This document shows positions 8,957 to 16,540 of a DNA stretch of 55,284 nt, piece by piece. Numbering within the stretch: position 1 is the stretch's first letter; each line of letters opens with the position of its first letter. The notes beneath the pieces are model-generated. The model saw nothing but the letters and a program-made list of their open reading frames with translations. It did not search any database and had not been told where the DNA came from. Source of the stretch: Bacillota bacterium (GTDB lineage: Bacteria; Bacillota; Clostridia; Saccharofermentanales; Fastidiosipilaceae); contig JAEWGG010000007.1 in the NCBI GenBank assembly GCA_023388435.1, positions 1-55,284 of the forward strand, written 5' to 3'. The translations under genes and the position numbers were made by a program.

Positions 8957-10897
8957 TTGCTAAAGTCTGTACGTAGACGCCAAATAACGGGACGTAAACG
9001 CAGCCTGGACAGCTGGGCCAGGCGGAACTGGCCACGATTGCCCCGTTCCATTTTCCCCCTCAGCTTCGCGGCCCTCCTGCTCTTTGCCGTCATTCCTGCC
9101 AGCGTGATCACGGCGCTCAGCTTCAGCAGCTATAGCGCCGAGATCGAGGCCAATTCCGAACAGTTTGTGGGACTGCTCCTCTCGAACCTCCGCCTCCAGC
9201 TCCGGGAACGCCTGCACAGCTATGAGCAGCTGGCCCTGGACTTCTATGGGGACCAGGAAATGGTCCTGAATCTCGAAGAAAACCTCCGCGCTCTGGACCA
9301 GGAGGGAGTCACGGCCCGCCAGACCGCGGCCTATAAGCAGCGCCGCCTTGTAATTGAAAAACGGCTCTACGAACTCAGCAGAAGTTTAAAATACATTCGA
9401 AACCTCTGCCTCTTCCCTGCGGATGGGCAGGAGCAGCCCTATTATATGCGTGACCAGCGCGCTGAACTTCGGGGCTACCGCCTCGCCGATGAGGAGGCCT
9501 TCGCCCAGAGTCAGCTCCTCCAGCGCACCCGCCAGAATTATGGCTACCCTCTCTGGTCCTGGGGGGAGAGCTGGCCCCTGGTCCCCGCACACCAGCCCCG
9601 GGGAACCGTGTCACGGGCGGAGAATTTCACCCTCTCCGTTGGGATCTTTGCACCCGCCAGCCGCCGGGCTCTGGGTTATCTCATCCTGAGCCTGGAGCCT
9701 CGGGCCCTCTCCGAATCCCTGACCAGCTACAGTTTTTACGGGACGGGCAACAGCTTTCTCGTCGGCCCGGACTCTGTTCTGGCAACGCTCAACCCCGATT
9801 TCAAGGCTCCCAACCTGAGTGGTAAGCAGGACCTGCTCGCACGTATCCGACACGCTCCAGAGGGCAGCTTCCGGGCTGTGTCCGACCAGCAGGAGCTTTT
9901 TGTCTCCCTGAAACATATGGAGGAAAACGAGCTCTTCCTGGTACATATTGTCTCTCTGGACAGTCTTCTGGCACCGGCGCGGACCGTGCGCAACCGCTGT
10001 TTCCTGGCCATCGCCCTCCTCTTCTGCGCCTCTATCGGCTTCGCCCGCTGGTTTAGCGCCAGCCTCAGCCGCCCTCTCCACCAGATTCTCCAGGCCATGG
10101 ACCAGTTTTCACAGAATGACTTGCACCAGCGCATCCAGCTGGGCCCCTATCGGGAATTTACCCGGCTCGGCCAGGGCTTCAATCAGATGGCCGAACGCAC
10201 GGAGTCCCTGGTCCAGCAGAGCATTGCCAGCGCAGTGGAGGCCAGAGAGCTGAAGCTGCAACGGGCCCAGGCGGAGCTCCTGGCCCTGCAGATGCAGATC
10301 CAACCCCATTTTCTCTACAATAGCCTCGATATCATCCGCTGGGAGGTTATGCGCGAGGGTGGGGGACAAACTGTGGCCAGCCGCATGCTGGACCAGTTCT
10401 CTGCCTTCCTGCGGATGAGTCTGGCCGACCCCCAGCAGCAGGTCCCACTGACTGAGGAGCTGGAGCATGTTCGCGCCTATTTACAGGTCCTGGAGATACG
10501 CAAAAAGCGCCGCCCCCTGCTGCAGATCGATGTGGAGGAGGGTACAGAGGGCCTGCTCCTGCCCAAGTTCAGTCTCCAGCCCCTGGTTGAAAACGCCCTG
10601 CTCCACGCCTTCGAAGCACAGACAGAAGCAGAGCCCCGACTCTGGATTCAGGCGAGCAGACAGGAGGGGCGAATCCTGCTGGAAATCCGGGATAACGGCC
10701 GAGGTCTGGAGGCCGGGAAACTGGCTCGCCTGGGCTCAGGTCCAGAGGGGCGCGGCCTCGGCCTGAACAATGTACTTTCGCGCCTCCAACTCTGCTACGG
10801 AGAGCGCTTTGCTTACCAGTTCGACCTTGGTCCAGAAGGGGGCCTCGCGATTCAACTCTATTTTCTCAAGGATAAGAAGGGGCCTACTGGGGCCTAG
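8957..10897 (+). CDS. Two-component sensor histidine kinase, YesM type (HisKA_7TM-less, PF06580 class)
   Basis: A membrane sensor with a first hydrophobic segment (about 28-53), a long extracytoplasmic domain (about 55-330), a second segment (CFLAIALLFCASIGFA), a HAMP linker, the phosphoacceptor motif QIQPHFLYNSLDIIRW and ATP-binding motifs (LQPLVENALLHAF, RDNGRGL, GRGLGLNNV). This is the architecture of YesM-like kinases that pair with AraC-type regulators beside sugar transporters. No ATG is available near the start. TTG 8957 is ten bases after a perfect AGGAGG (8941-8946); GTG 8936 is seven codons earlier, but the ribosome binding site lies inside that extended frame. I prefer TTG, giving 646 residues. 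The gene is followed after 18 bases by its response regulator. Confidence 0.9.
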   Translation: MLKSVRRRQITGRKRSLDSWARRNWPRLPRSIFPLSFAALLLFAVIPASVITALSFSSYSAEIEANSEQFVGLLLSNLRLQLRERLHSYEQLALDFYGDQEMVLNLEENLRALDQEGVTARQTAAYKQRRLVIEKRLYELSRSLKYIRNLCLFPADGQEQPYYMRDQRAELRGYRLADEEAFAQSQLLQRTRQNYGYPLWSWGESWPLVPAHQPRGTVSRAENFTLSVGIFAPASRRALGYLILSLEPRALSESLTSYSFYGTGNSFLVGPDSVLATLNPDFKAPNLSGKQDLLARIRHAPEGSFRAVSDQQELFVSLKHMEENELFLVHIVSLDSLLAPARTVRNRCFLAIALLFCASIGFARWFSASLSRPLHQILQAMDQFSQNDLHQRIQLGPYREFTRLGQGFNQMAERTESLVQQSIASAVEARELKLQRAQAELLALQMQIQPHFLYNSLDIIRWEVMREGGGQTVASRMLDQFSAFLRMSLADPQQQVPLTEELEHVRAYLQVLEIRKKRRPLLQIDVEEGTEGLLLPKFSLQPLVENALLHAFEAQTEAEPRLWIQASRQEGRILLEIRDNGRGLEAGKLARLGSGPEGRGLGLNNVLSRLQLCYGERFAYQFDLGPEGGLAIQLYFLKDKKGPTGA

Positions 10898-10915
10898 AAG
10901 GGAGCTATACCCGGC

Positions 10916-12508
10916 ATGAGCAGGTACAAGCTGTTAATTGTGGACGACGAGGACCTGGCCCTGGAAGGCCTGGCAAATTACGTGGACTGGCGCCAACTGG
11001 GCTATGAAGTTGTGGGGCTGGCCCACAACCGCAGAGAAGCCCTGCAGATACTCTCTGAGGAGGAAATCGACGTCATTCTCTCGGACATCGAGCTGGATCC
11101 TGGAGACTCTGGGCTGGACCTGCTGGAGGAGGCCCAGCGCCTCTACCCTCAGCTGCACTCGGTCATTCTGAGCGCCCACAACAACTTCGACTACGCCCGC
11201 CGGGCACTGCACTGCCAGGCCTTCGATTTCCTGACGAAACCGGTGCAATTCAGCGTCCTGGAAGACTGCTTCAAGCGTCTGTGGTCCCAGTTGGAAGCCG
11301 ATGCTGAGAAGGCCCGGCAAAAGGCGGAGTACTGGCGGCTCAAACGCAGTCAGCTGCTCAACGGTTTGGCCAAGGAGGCCGCAGAGCCCTGCATGCTGGA
11401 AGAGGCCCGCAAGTTGGGGCTGGAACTGGGGCGCTGCCTCCTCTTCCGCCTGCGTGTGAAACGCGCTGAGGGCTCTGGGGCGAGCCTGGAAGAGCAGTTC
11501 CAGGAGCGTCTGGAGTCCTGGTACGGGGAGCTTCGTAAAACAGCCCAGGGAGCCGTGGATGGAGGCCTGCAAACGCATATCCTGGGCTTTGTCAACAGTG
11601 TCTCGGAGTACAGTTTCCTCTGTCCCTCCCACAGCCCAGCGGAGGACCTGCTCTGGGCGGAGAAATTGGGTGAACGTCTGGTTGAGCGTTTCGGGCCGGA
11701 ATTGCGTGTCGGACTGAGCCTCCCCTTCGTGGGCCTGGCCCAGCTCCACCAGGCCTATCAGCAGGCAGGACGGGCTCTGGATTACGCACTGCTCCGCCAG
11801 CGCCGCCCCCTCCTTTCCTATGCCCAGGTCCAGGAGCTGCTCTGCGACAGCGACTTGCTTTCTCCAGAACTTGAACAGCGCATCCAGGAGGCCTTGACCA
11901 ATAAGGATATCGAGGGGCTGCGCGGCCTCCTCGATGCGGAACTCCAGCGGCTCAGTTCGAATCCGGAAAAAATTAACTACCTCTACGTCTTCGGCATCGA
12001 GTTCCAGCTACTCATCGACCGCTACTTGACCAACTATCTCCCCACCGCCCAGAGTCTGAACCGTCACCAGCACCTGCGGGACTTCCTGCTCCAGGATGAG
12101 CTCCCTGGAATCCGCCGCAAGCTCCTGGACTTTCTGGACGAGCTGAGCCCACTCATTCTCCAGGCCCGACCCAATCAGGGCCAGACGGTCAGCGACATCA
12201 AGCAGTACCTTCAGGAACACTACAGCGAGGCCATCAGCCTCCAGGTTCTGGCCCAGCATTTTTTCCTGCATCCCAATTACCTGAGTAAGCTCTTCCTGGA
12301 AAAGACAGGCCAGAACTTCGTCGACTATCTGAGCCAGCTGCGCATCCACCACGCCCGCCGCCTCCTGGCTGAGACGGAGCTCAAGATTTACGACATAGCC
12401 CCGATGGTCGGCTACGAGAGTTCCAAGTATTTCAGCAAGCTTTTCAAAGAATTGGTGGGCCTGAGCCCCCGCGACTACCGTGAGCAGCTGCGGCAGAATG
12501 GGGGCTGA
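10916..12508 (+). CDS. Response regulator with AraC-type DNA-binding domain (YesN type)
   Basis: This is the partner of the preceding kinase. Residues 1-125 form a receiver domain: DDED near the N-terminus, phosphoacceptor Asp in VILSDIELD, SAHNNF, and the conserved Lys in FLTKPVQF. A helical middle region of about 280 residues follows. The C-terminal 100 residues carry two helix-turn-helix units of the AraC family (ISLQVLAQHFFLHPNYLSKL, then IYDIAPMVGYESSKYFSKLF and the closing LSPRDYRE). It probably activates the sugar-uptake genes upstream in response to extracellular sugar; the direct repeats at 7346-7389 are candidate targets. It ends at a hairpin shared with the convergent FAD-protein gene. 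Confidence 0.92.
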   Translation: MSRYKLLIVDDEDLALEGLANYVDWRQLGYEVVGLAHNRREALQILSEEEIDVILSDIELDPGDSGLDLLEEAQRLYPQLHSVILSAHNNFDYARRALHCQAFDFLTKPVQFSVLEDCFKRLWSQLEADAEKARQKAEYWRLKRSQLLNGLAKEAAEPCMLEEARKLGLELGRCLLFRLRVKRAEGSGASLEEQFQERLESWYGELRKTAQGAVDGGLQTHILGFVNSVSEYSFLCPSHSPAEDLLWAEKLGERLVERFGPELRVGLSLPFVGLAQLHQAYQQAGRALDYALLRQRRPLLSYAQVQELLCDSDLLSPELEQRIQEALTNKDIEGLRGLLDAELQRLSSNPEKINYLYVFGIEFQLLIDRYLTNYLPTAQSLNRHQHLRDFLLQDELPGIRRKLLDFLDELSPLILQARPNQGQTVSDIKQYLQEHYSEAISLQVLAQHFFLHPNYLSKLFLEKTGQNFVDYLSQLRIHHARRLLAETELKIYDIAPMVGYESSKYFSKLFKELVGLSPRDYREQLRQNGG

Positions 12509-12530
12509 GGGTAGCCTGCTTAATAGCAAC

Positions 12531-12568
12531 AAAAGAGGGCCAGGCTTCCTCATGAGGAAGCCTGGCCC
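12531..12568 (-). terminator. Perfect 32-base palindrome acting as terminator between convergent genes
   Basis: Positions 12537-12568 are a perfect inverted repeat with 16-base arms (arm GGGCCAGGCTTCCTCA). On the minus strand it is followed by TCTTTTG, so it should terminate the lspA...recO-FAD operon. On the plus strand the following bases are poorer in T, so it may only partly stop the kinase/regulator transcript. Confidence 0.75.
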
Positions 12569-12610
12569 TGCGCTTATATTCTTCCAGCACGCCTGTGCTC
12601 AGGTCCCCTG

Positions 12611-14008
12611 CTAGGCCTCGGCCTCAAGTCGCCTGGCAATGGCCCGGGCCACATGTACGCCGCTTGCCCCAGCCTGGGACAGACCGCGGGTCAGTCCCGC
12701 CCCGTCACCGATGGCATAGAAGCCGTCCAGGCTGGTCTCGAAGTTGCGATCCAGCTCCAGTCGGGCACTGTAGAACTTGACCTCGACACCGTAGAGCAGG
12801 GTATCCTGGTTGGCCGTACCAGGCACAATCTGATCCAGGGCCTGGATCATCTCGATAATGTTGTCCACATGGCGCTTGGGTAGGACCAGAGAGAGATCAC
12901 CCGGCGTCGCCTGGAGGGTGGGCCGCGTGAAACTGTTTTTCAGGCGGTGCTCATTCGTCCTCCGGCCCTCAATCAGGTCTCCGAAGCGCTGGACGATGAT
13001 GCCGCCGCCCAGCATGTTGGACAGGGAGGCGATATGCTTGCCGTAGCGGTAAGGCTCCGAGAAAGGCTCCGTAAATTTATTGGAGACGAGCAGGGCAAAA
13101 TTCGTATTCTGAGAGCGCAGGTTGGGATCCGCATAGCTGTGTCCGTTGACCGTGATGATTCCATCCGTATTTTCCGTCACCACATAACCGTAAGGATTCA
13201 TGCAGAAGGTGCGGACGATGTCCCCGTACTGCTTCGTACGGTACTTGAGCTTCGCCTCATAGAGCACGTCGGTGACATCCTTGAAGACCAGGGCCGGAAG
13301 CTCCACGCGCACCCCAAGGTCAACCTGGTTGTTCAGCAGGCGCAGTCCCAGCTTGTGGCACTGTTCGGAAAACCACTCCGCCCCGGCGCGGCCCGGAGCT
13401 GCCACCAGCCAACGCGCCTCATATTCGGAGCCATCCTTGCAGCTCAGGCGGTAGGCCCCGTCCAGGTTATAGATTTCTGTCACTTCCTTGCGACAGAGGA
13501 GGTCTATTTTCTGCTCCAGGGCGTCGGCCTGGGCCGTCAGGATCTGAAGGTTCTTCTCCGTCCCGAGGTGCTTGCAGCGGGCGTCCAGGAGGTGGATGTC
13601 CGCCCCGAGGGCCCGCTGGCGGATGCGCGCCGCCTCCTCCGTGGCCGTGCTGTAAAACTCGGCCGGGGCCCCGAAATCCTGGTTTATCTTGTCCACATAG
13701 GCGATCAGATCCAGTACCTCCTGCTCCTCCAGGTACTCATTCATCCAACCGCCGAACTGCGTGGTGAAATTAAATTTGCCGTCTGAATAGGCCCCCGCCC
13801 CGCCGAAACCACGCATGATGGCACAAGTAGGGCAGTGAATGCAGTGGCTGACCGCCCCCTCCACAATGGGGCAGCTGCGGCGGCGGATCGAGGCTCCCTC
13901 CTCCAGGAGGGCTATGTTCAGCTCCGGATGTAAATTACTCAGTTCCAAGGCGGTGAAGATACCAGCCGGCCCCCCACCAACAATCAAGACATCGTAGCGG
14001 TTCATCAT
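12611..14008 (-). CDS. FAD-dependent oxidoreductase of the COG2509 type
   Basis: The 465-residue protein begins with a dinucleotide-binding motif, VLIVGGGPAGIFTALEL, and ends with the second FAD contact GDGAGLTRGLSQAGASG. A Cys-rich segment after the first motif (CPIVEG...HCIHCPTCAIMRGFGGAG) is a signature of this uncharacterised dehydrogenase group. Substrate and partner are unknown; the four cysteines within about 25 residues could bind a metal or serve in redox, but this is inference. ATGATGA at the start overlaps the recO stop by four bases, so it is the last gene of the operon. ATG 14008 and ATG 14005 are both possible. Confidence 0.82.
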   Translation of the reverse strand: MMNRYDVLIVGGGPAGIFTALELSNLHPELNIALLEEGASIRRRSCPIVEGAVSHCIHCPTCAIMRGFGGAGAYSDGKFNFTTQFGGWMNEYLEEQEVLDLIAYVDKINQDFGAPAEFYSTATEEAARIRQRALGADIHLLDARCKHLGTEKNLQILTAQADALEQKIDLLCRKEVTEIYNLDGAYRLSCKDGSEYEARWLVAAPGRAGAEWFSEQCHKLGLRLLNNQVDLGVRVELPALVFKDVTDVLYEAKLKYRTKQYGDIVRTFCMNPYGYVVTENTDGIITVNGHSYADPNLRSQNTNFALLVSNKFTEPFSEPYRYGKHIASLSNMLGGGIIVQRFGDLIEGRRTNEHRLKNSFTRPTLQATPGDLSLVLPKRHVDNIIEMIQALDQIVPGTANQDTLLYGVEVKFYSARLELDRNFETSLDGFYAIGDGAGLTRGLSQAGASGVHVARAIARRLEAEA

Positions 14009-14913
14009 AAGTCTCCTCCTCGTCTGTCCCTCGGCTGCAGGTCCTTCTGCAGACCCACAAGGGACTGGACATAATCCAGGCGATGATAACTTTTTTCACT
14101 CACCTGTGCCAGATAGCGGCTGGCAAAAGTTCCCAGGCGCTGGGCCAGTTCCCCCTCCACCCGAAACTGAAAAAGACGCTCCAGCGGGCTTTCGAAGCAG
14201 TGTACTATGGCCTGGTAGCAGGCTGGACTCAGGCGGAGCAGGACCGGGCCTGGCTGCTCCCCCCGCTGTCCACCCCGCCCCATATAGCGGGCCTGGGCCG
14301 CAGTGGCTTCCCCACGCAGGGCTGCATAGCGGGCCTCCTCCAGGCGGGTCTGCTCCTCATCCAGGAAGCCGAACTGCTGAAAGTCAAAGGCCGCCGGCGG
14401 ACTGCCGGCAAAGCGCTCCTGTTCCAGATTCAGGCCATAGCCTCCGAGAGCCAGGAGGCGGAGCTCCGCCACATGGCTGAGCAGCAGGCAGCGGTCCACT
14501 GCCAGAGCCCAGTCCGTCTCCCGGCTTGCGGATTCCAAGGCGTAGAAGGCCCGAAGCAGGAGCTCATGGTAATCCCCTGCCCCCTCCTCCCCCTGGCAGA
14601 AGTCCTGGGCCAGCTCTCCCAGATGGGCCGCGCAGCTCAGGGCCTCAATGCTCGTCTTGAGCTGACGGAAGGGATAGATGTAGCTGGCCTGGTCCACATA
14701 GTAGGTCTGTCGGCCACAAAACAGGTCCAAGTCCGCGTAGGTGAAGGCCTCCGTCGGGGCGGCGAGGGGGCTATTGCGGTTCATGGCCCCCCGCACGTAG
14801 GCCTCCTGCATCCCCAGTTCCTGGCAGCAGAAGTGCACGTAGCGGTCACGGCCCCTGGCCGCATTGGCCCTAAGAATTAGGGCCCGCACCCGGCAGTGCT
14901 TCGCCACGGCCAT
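14005..14913 (-). CDS. recO: DNA repair protein RecO
   Basis: RecO loads RecA at gapped DNA with RecR. The 302-residue protein starts MAVAKHCRVRALILRANAARGRDR, a typical RecO OB-fold strand pattern, followed by the mostly helical body. Start ATG 14913 overlaps the era stop by one base (TGATG). Position after era also supports the call. Gram-positive RecO proteins usually carry a four-cysteine zinc site in the second half (around 'CxxCG'). Here the corresponding stretch, after LLALGGYGLNLEQ, has no such cysteines, so the zinc site appears lost. An in-frame upstream extension to 15000 lies wholly inside era and is not used. Confidence 0.85.
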   Translation of the reverse strand: MAVAKHCRVRALILRANAARGRDRYVHFCCQELGMQEAYVRGAMNRNSPLAAPTEAFTYADLDLFCGRQTYYVDQASYIYPFRQLKTSIEALSCAAHLGELAQDFCQGEEGAGDYHELLLRAFYALESASRETDWALAVDRCLLLSHVAELRLLALGGYGLNLEQERFAGSPPAAFDFQQFGFLDEEQTRLEEARYAALRGEATAAQARYMGRGGQRGEQPGPVLLRLSPACYQAIVHCFESPLERLFQFRVEGELAQRLGTFASRYLAQVSEKSYHRLDYVQSLVGLQKDLQPRDRRGGDL

Positions 14914-15974
14914 CAGCGGTACCCGAGGCTGCGCAAAATACCCGGGCGATTGCGCCAGTCCGGGCGGACCTTCACAAAGAGCTCCAGACGGCAGCGACAA
15001 CCGAGGACCTGGGCGATATCACGCTCGGCGGCCAGACGGATGCGCTTGAGCATGCTGGCTCCCTGACCAATCAGAATCTTTTTGTGACTCTCGCGGTCGC
15101 AGAGTATATCGGCCGAAATGCGCACCTTACGCCGCCGCGGCTCGGCATCGCCACCGGTCTCAGCCTCAGAGGCTCCAACGCTGGCCCCAGGCTCGGCCCC
15201 GGCTTCAGAGCAAGCCGCTTCCGAGTCCTGGTCACCGGGCTCTGCATCCCCGCTAAAAAACTCCTCAAATTTCTGGATGAGTACGCCTGTGCCGTGGGGA
15301 ATTTCCTCATAGAGATTGCGCAGGATTTTTTCCCGTACCAACTCCTCCGCCAGCTTGCGCTCGGACTGGTCGGTAAAGTCCTCCGGATCATAGTAGAGCG
15401 GGCCAGGGGGCAGGAGGGCCTTGACCTCCCGCAGCAGCAACTCTAAGCCCTGGGCCTTCAGGGCGCTGATGGGCACAATGTGCGTCAGGCCGAGGGCCTG
15501 GGCCTGGGCCATGATGGGCAGCAGTTTTTCCTTGGGCAGGCTGTCCACTTTATTCAGCGCCAGAATCAGGGGACGCCCCTGGCGCTGGCGGCTCTGGATC
15601 AGCTCCTCCTCATGGCTGTTTAGCCGTCCCTTGCCCGCGTCCAGGACGAGGAGGACGACGTCGGCCCCATCGAGGCTCTCCTTGAGACTGTTCATCATGT
15701 AGTCGCCCAGCTTATGCTGGGGCTTGTGCACGCCCGGGGTGTCGACGAAGATACACTGGGCTTCGTCGTCTGTGTAGATATAGCGAATGCTGTGGCGAGT
15801 CGTCTGGGCCTTGGATGAAACAATGGCCAGATACTCCCCGCTGAGGGCATTAAGCAGGGTGGACTTCCCCGCATTCGGACGGCCCATAATGGTGATGAAG
15901 CCGGAGCGATATTCCCCCTGCCCCTGGTCCTGGGCCGCTCCCTTCACCTGGCTTTCCCCGCGTTCAAGCTCCAT
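14913..15974 (-). CDS. era: GTPase Era, ribosome assembly factor
   Basis: Era binds the 3' end of 16S rRNA and assists 30S maturation. G motifs are clear: GRPNAGKS (31-38), the T of QTTRHS, DTPG (78-81) and NKVD (141-144). A KH domain with GQGASMLK follows (about 303-310). Between the GTPase part and the KH core (about 240-280) is an acidic, Ala/Ser/Gly-rich stretch of about 40 residues not present in ordinary Era proteins; total length is 353 against about 300. The N-terminus also has a 20-residue charged extension. It lies between ybeY and recO, the usual order; the dgkA and cdd genes often found between ybeY and era are absent. Confidence 0.95.
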   Translation of the reverse strand: MELERGESQVKGAAQDQGQGEYRSGFITIMGRPNAGKSTLLNALSGEYLAIVSSKAQTTRHSIRYIYTDDEAQCIFVDTPGVHKPQHKLGDYMMNSLKESLDGADVVLLVLDAGKGRLNSHEEELIQSRQRQGRPLILALNKVDSLPKEKLLPIMAQAQALGLTHIVPISALKAQGLELLLREVKALLPPGPLYYDPEDFTDQSERKLAEELVREKILRNLYEEIPHGTGVLIQKFEEFFSGDAEPGDQDSEAACSEAGAEPGASVGASEAETGGDAEPRRRKVRISADILCDRESHKKILIGQGASMLKRIRLAAERDIAQVLGCRCRLELFVKVRPDWRNRPGILRSLGYR

Positions 15975-15991
15975 ACATGATCTCCTTCCAT

Positions 15992-16540
15992 CTATTCCTT
16001 CAACTCTGGTCCAGGGCCGTCACGGCGGATGTCCTGGGCCTCCAGGATGCTGCGCTGCTTCTCGCGCATACGCCCCTCCTCAGCCTCATCCATGTGGTCG
16101 TAGCCACAGAGATGCAAGAAGCCGTGCAGGGCTAAAAAGGCCAGTTCTCGCTCCAGGCTATGGCCGTAGGCCTCAGCCTGCTGGGCCGCCACCTCCGGAC
16201 ATATCAGTATATCTCCGAGGAAGAGACTATAGCTCCCATCCTCGTAGGGATAAAGATCCGCCCCCGTCAGTGTCTCACTGATCCGCCCCTCATGGAACTG
16301 GTGCATGGGAAAGGACAAGACATCTGTCTTGCGGGAGATGCCCCGCTGCTCCTGGTTGATGCGGCGCATGGCCGCACAGCTCACAAAGCCCAGGGCCAGT
16401 TCCAAGTCCACACCCTCCAGGCTGGCAGACTGGGCTGCGGGCAGGCTCTCCCAGGCCGCGGCCAACAATTTTTCCAGGCGCGGAATATGGGCCGCGATCT
16501 GGTATTTGCGCTGATTGTTAGTCCACTGTATTCGCAGCAC
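15992..16540 (-). CDS. ybeY: Endoribonuclease YbeY (16S rRNA 3' processing)
   Basis: The metal-binding motif HGFLHLCGYDH near the C-terminus is diagnostic of YbeY, a zinc endoribonuclease for rRNA maturation and quality control. The start is GTG 16540, eight bases after AAGGAGG, giving 182 residues beginning VLRIQWTNNQ. Longer in-frame versions run inside the pgpH reading frame and have an Arg/Ser-rich, unlikely N-terminus. It overlaps the end of pgpH by 23 bases and is followed 17 bases later by era. Confidence 0.93.
   Translation of the reverse strand: MLRIQWTNNQRKYQIAAHIPRLEKLLAAAWESLPAAQSASLEGVDLELALGFVSCAAMRRINQEQRGISRKTDVLSFPMHQFHEGRISETLTGADLYPYEDGSYSLFLGDILICPEVAAQQAEAYGHSLERELAFLALHGFLHLCGYDHMDEAEEGRMREKQRSILEAQDIRRDGPGPELKE

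Noticed and set aside
12947..13786. Plus-strand open frame of 279 codons
   Set aside because: Mirror of the FAD oxidoreductase gene; composition rich in Arg, Val, Gln with no recognisable domain.
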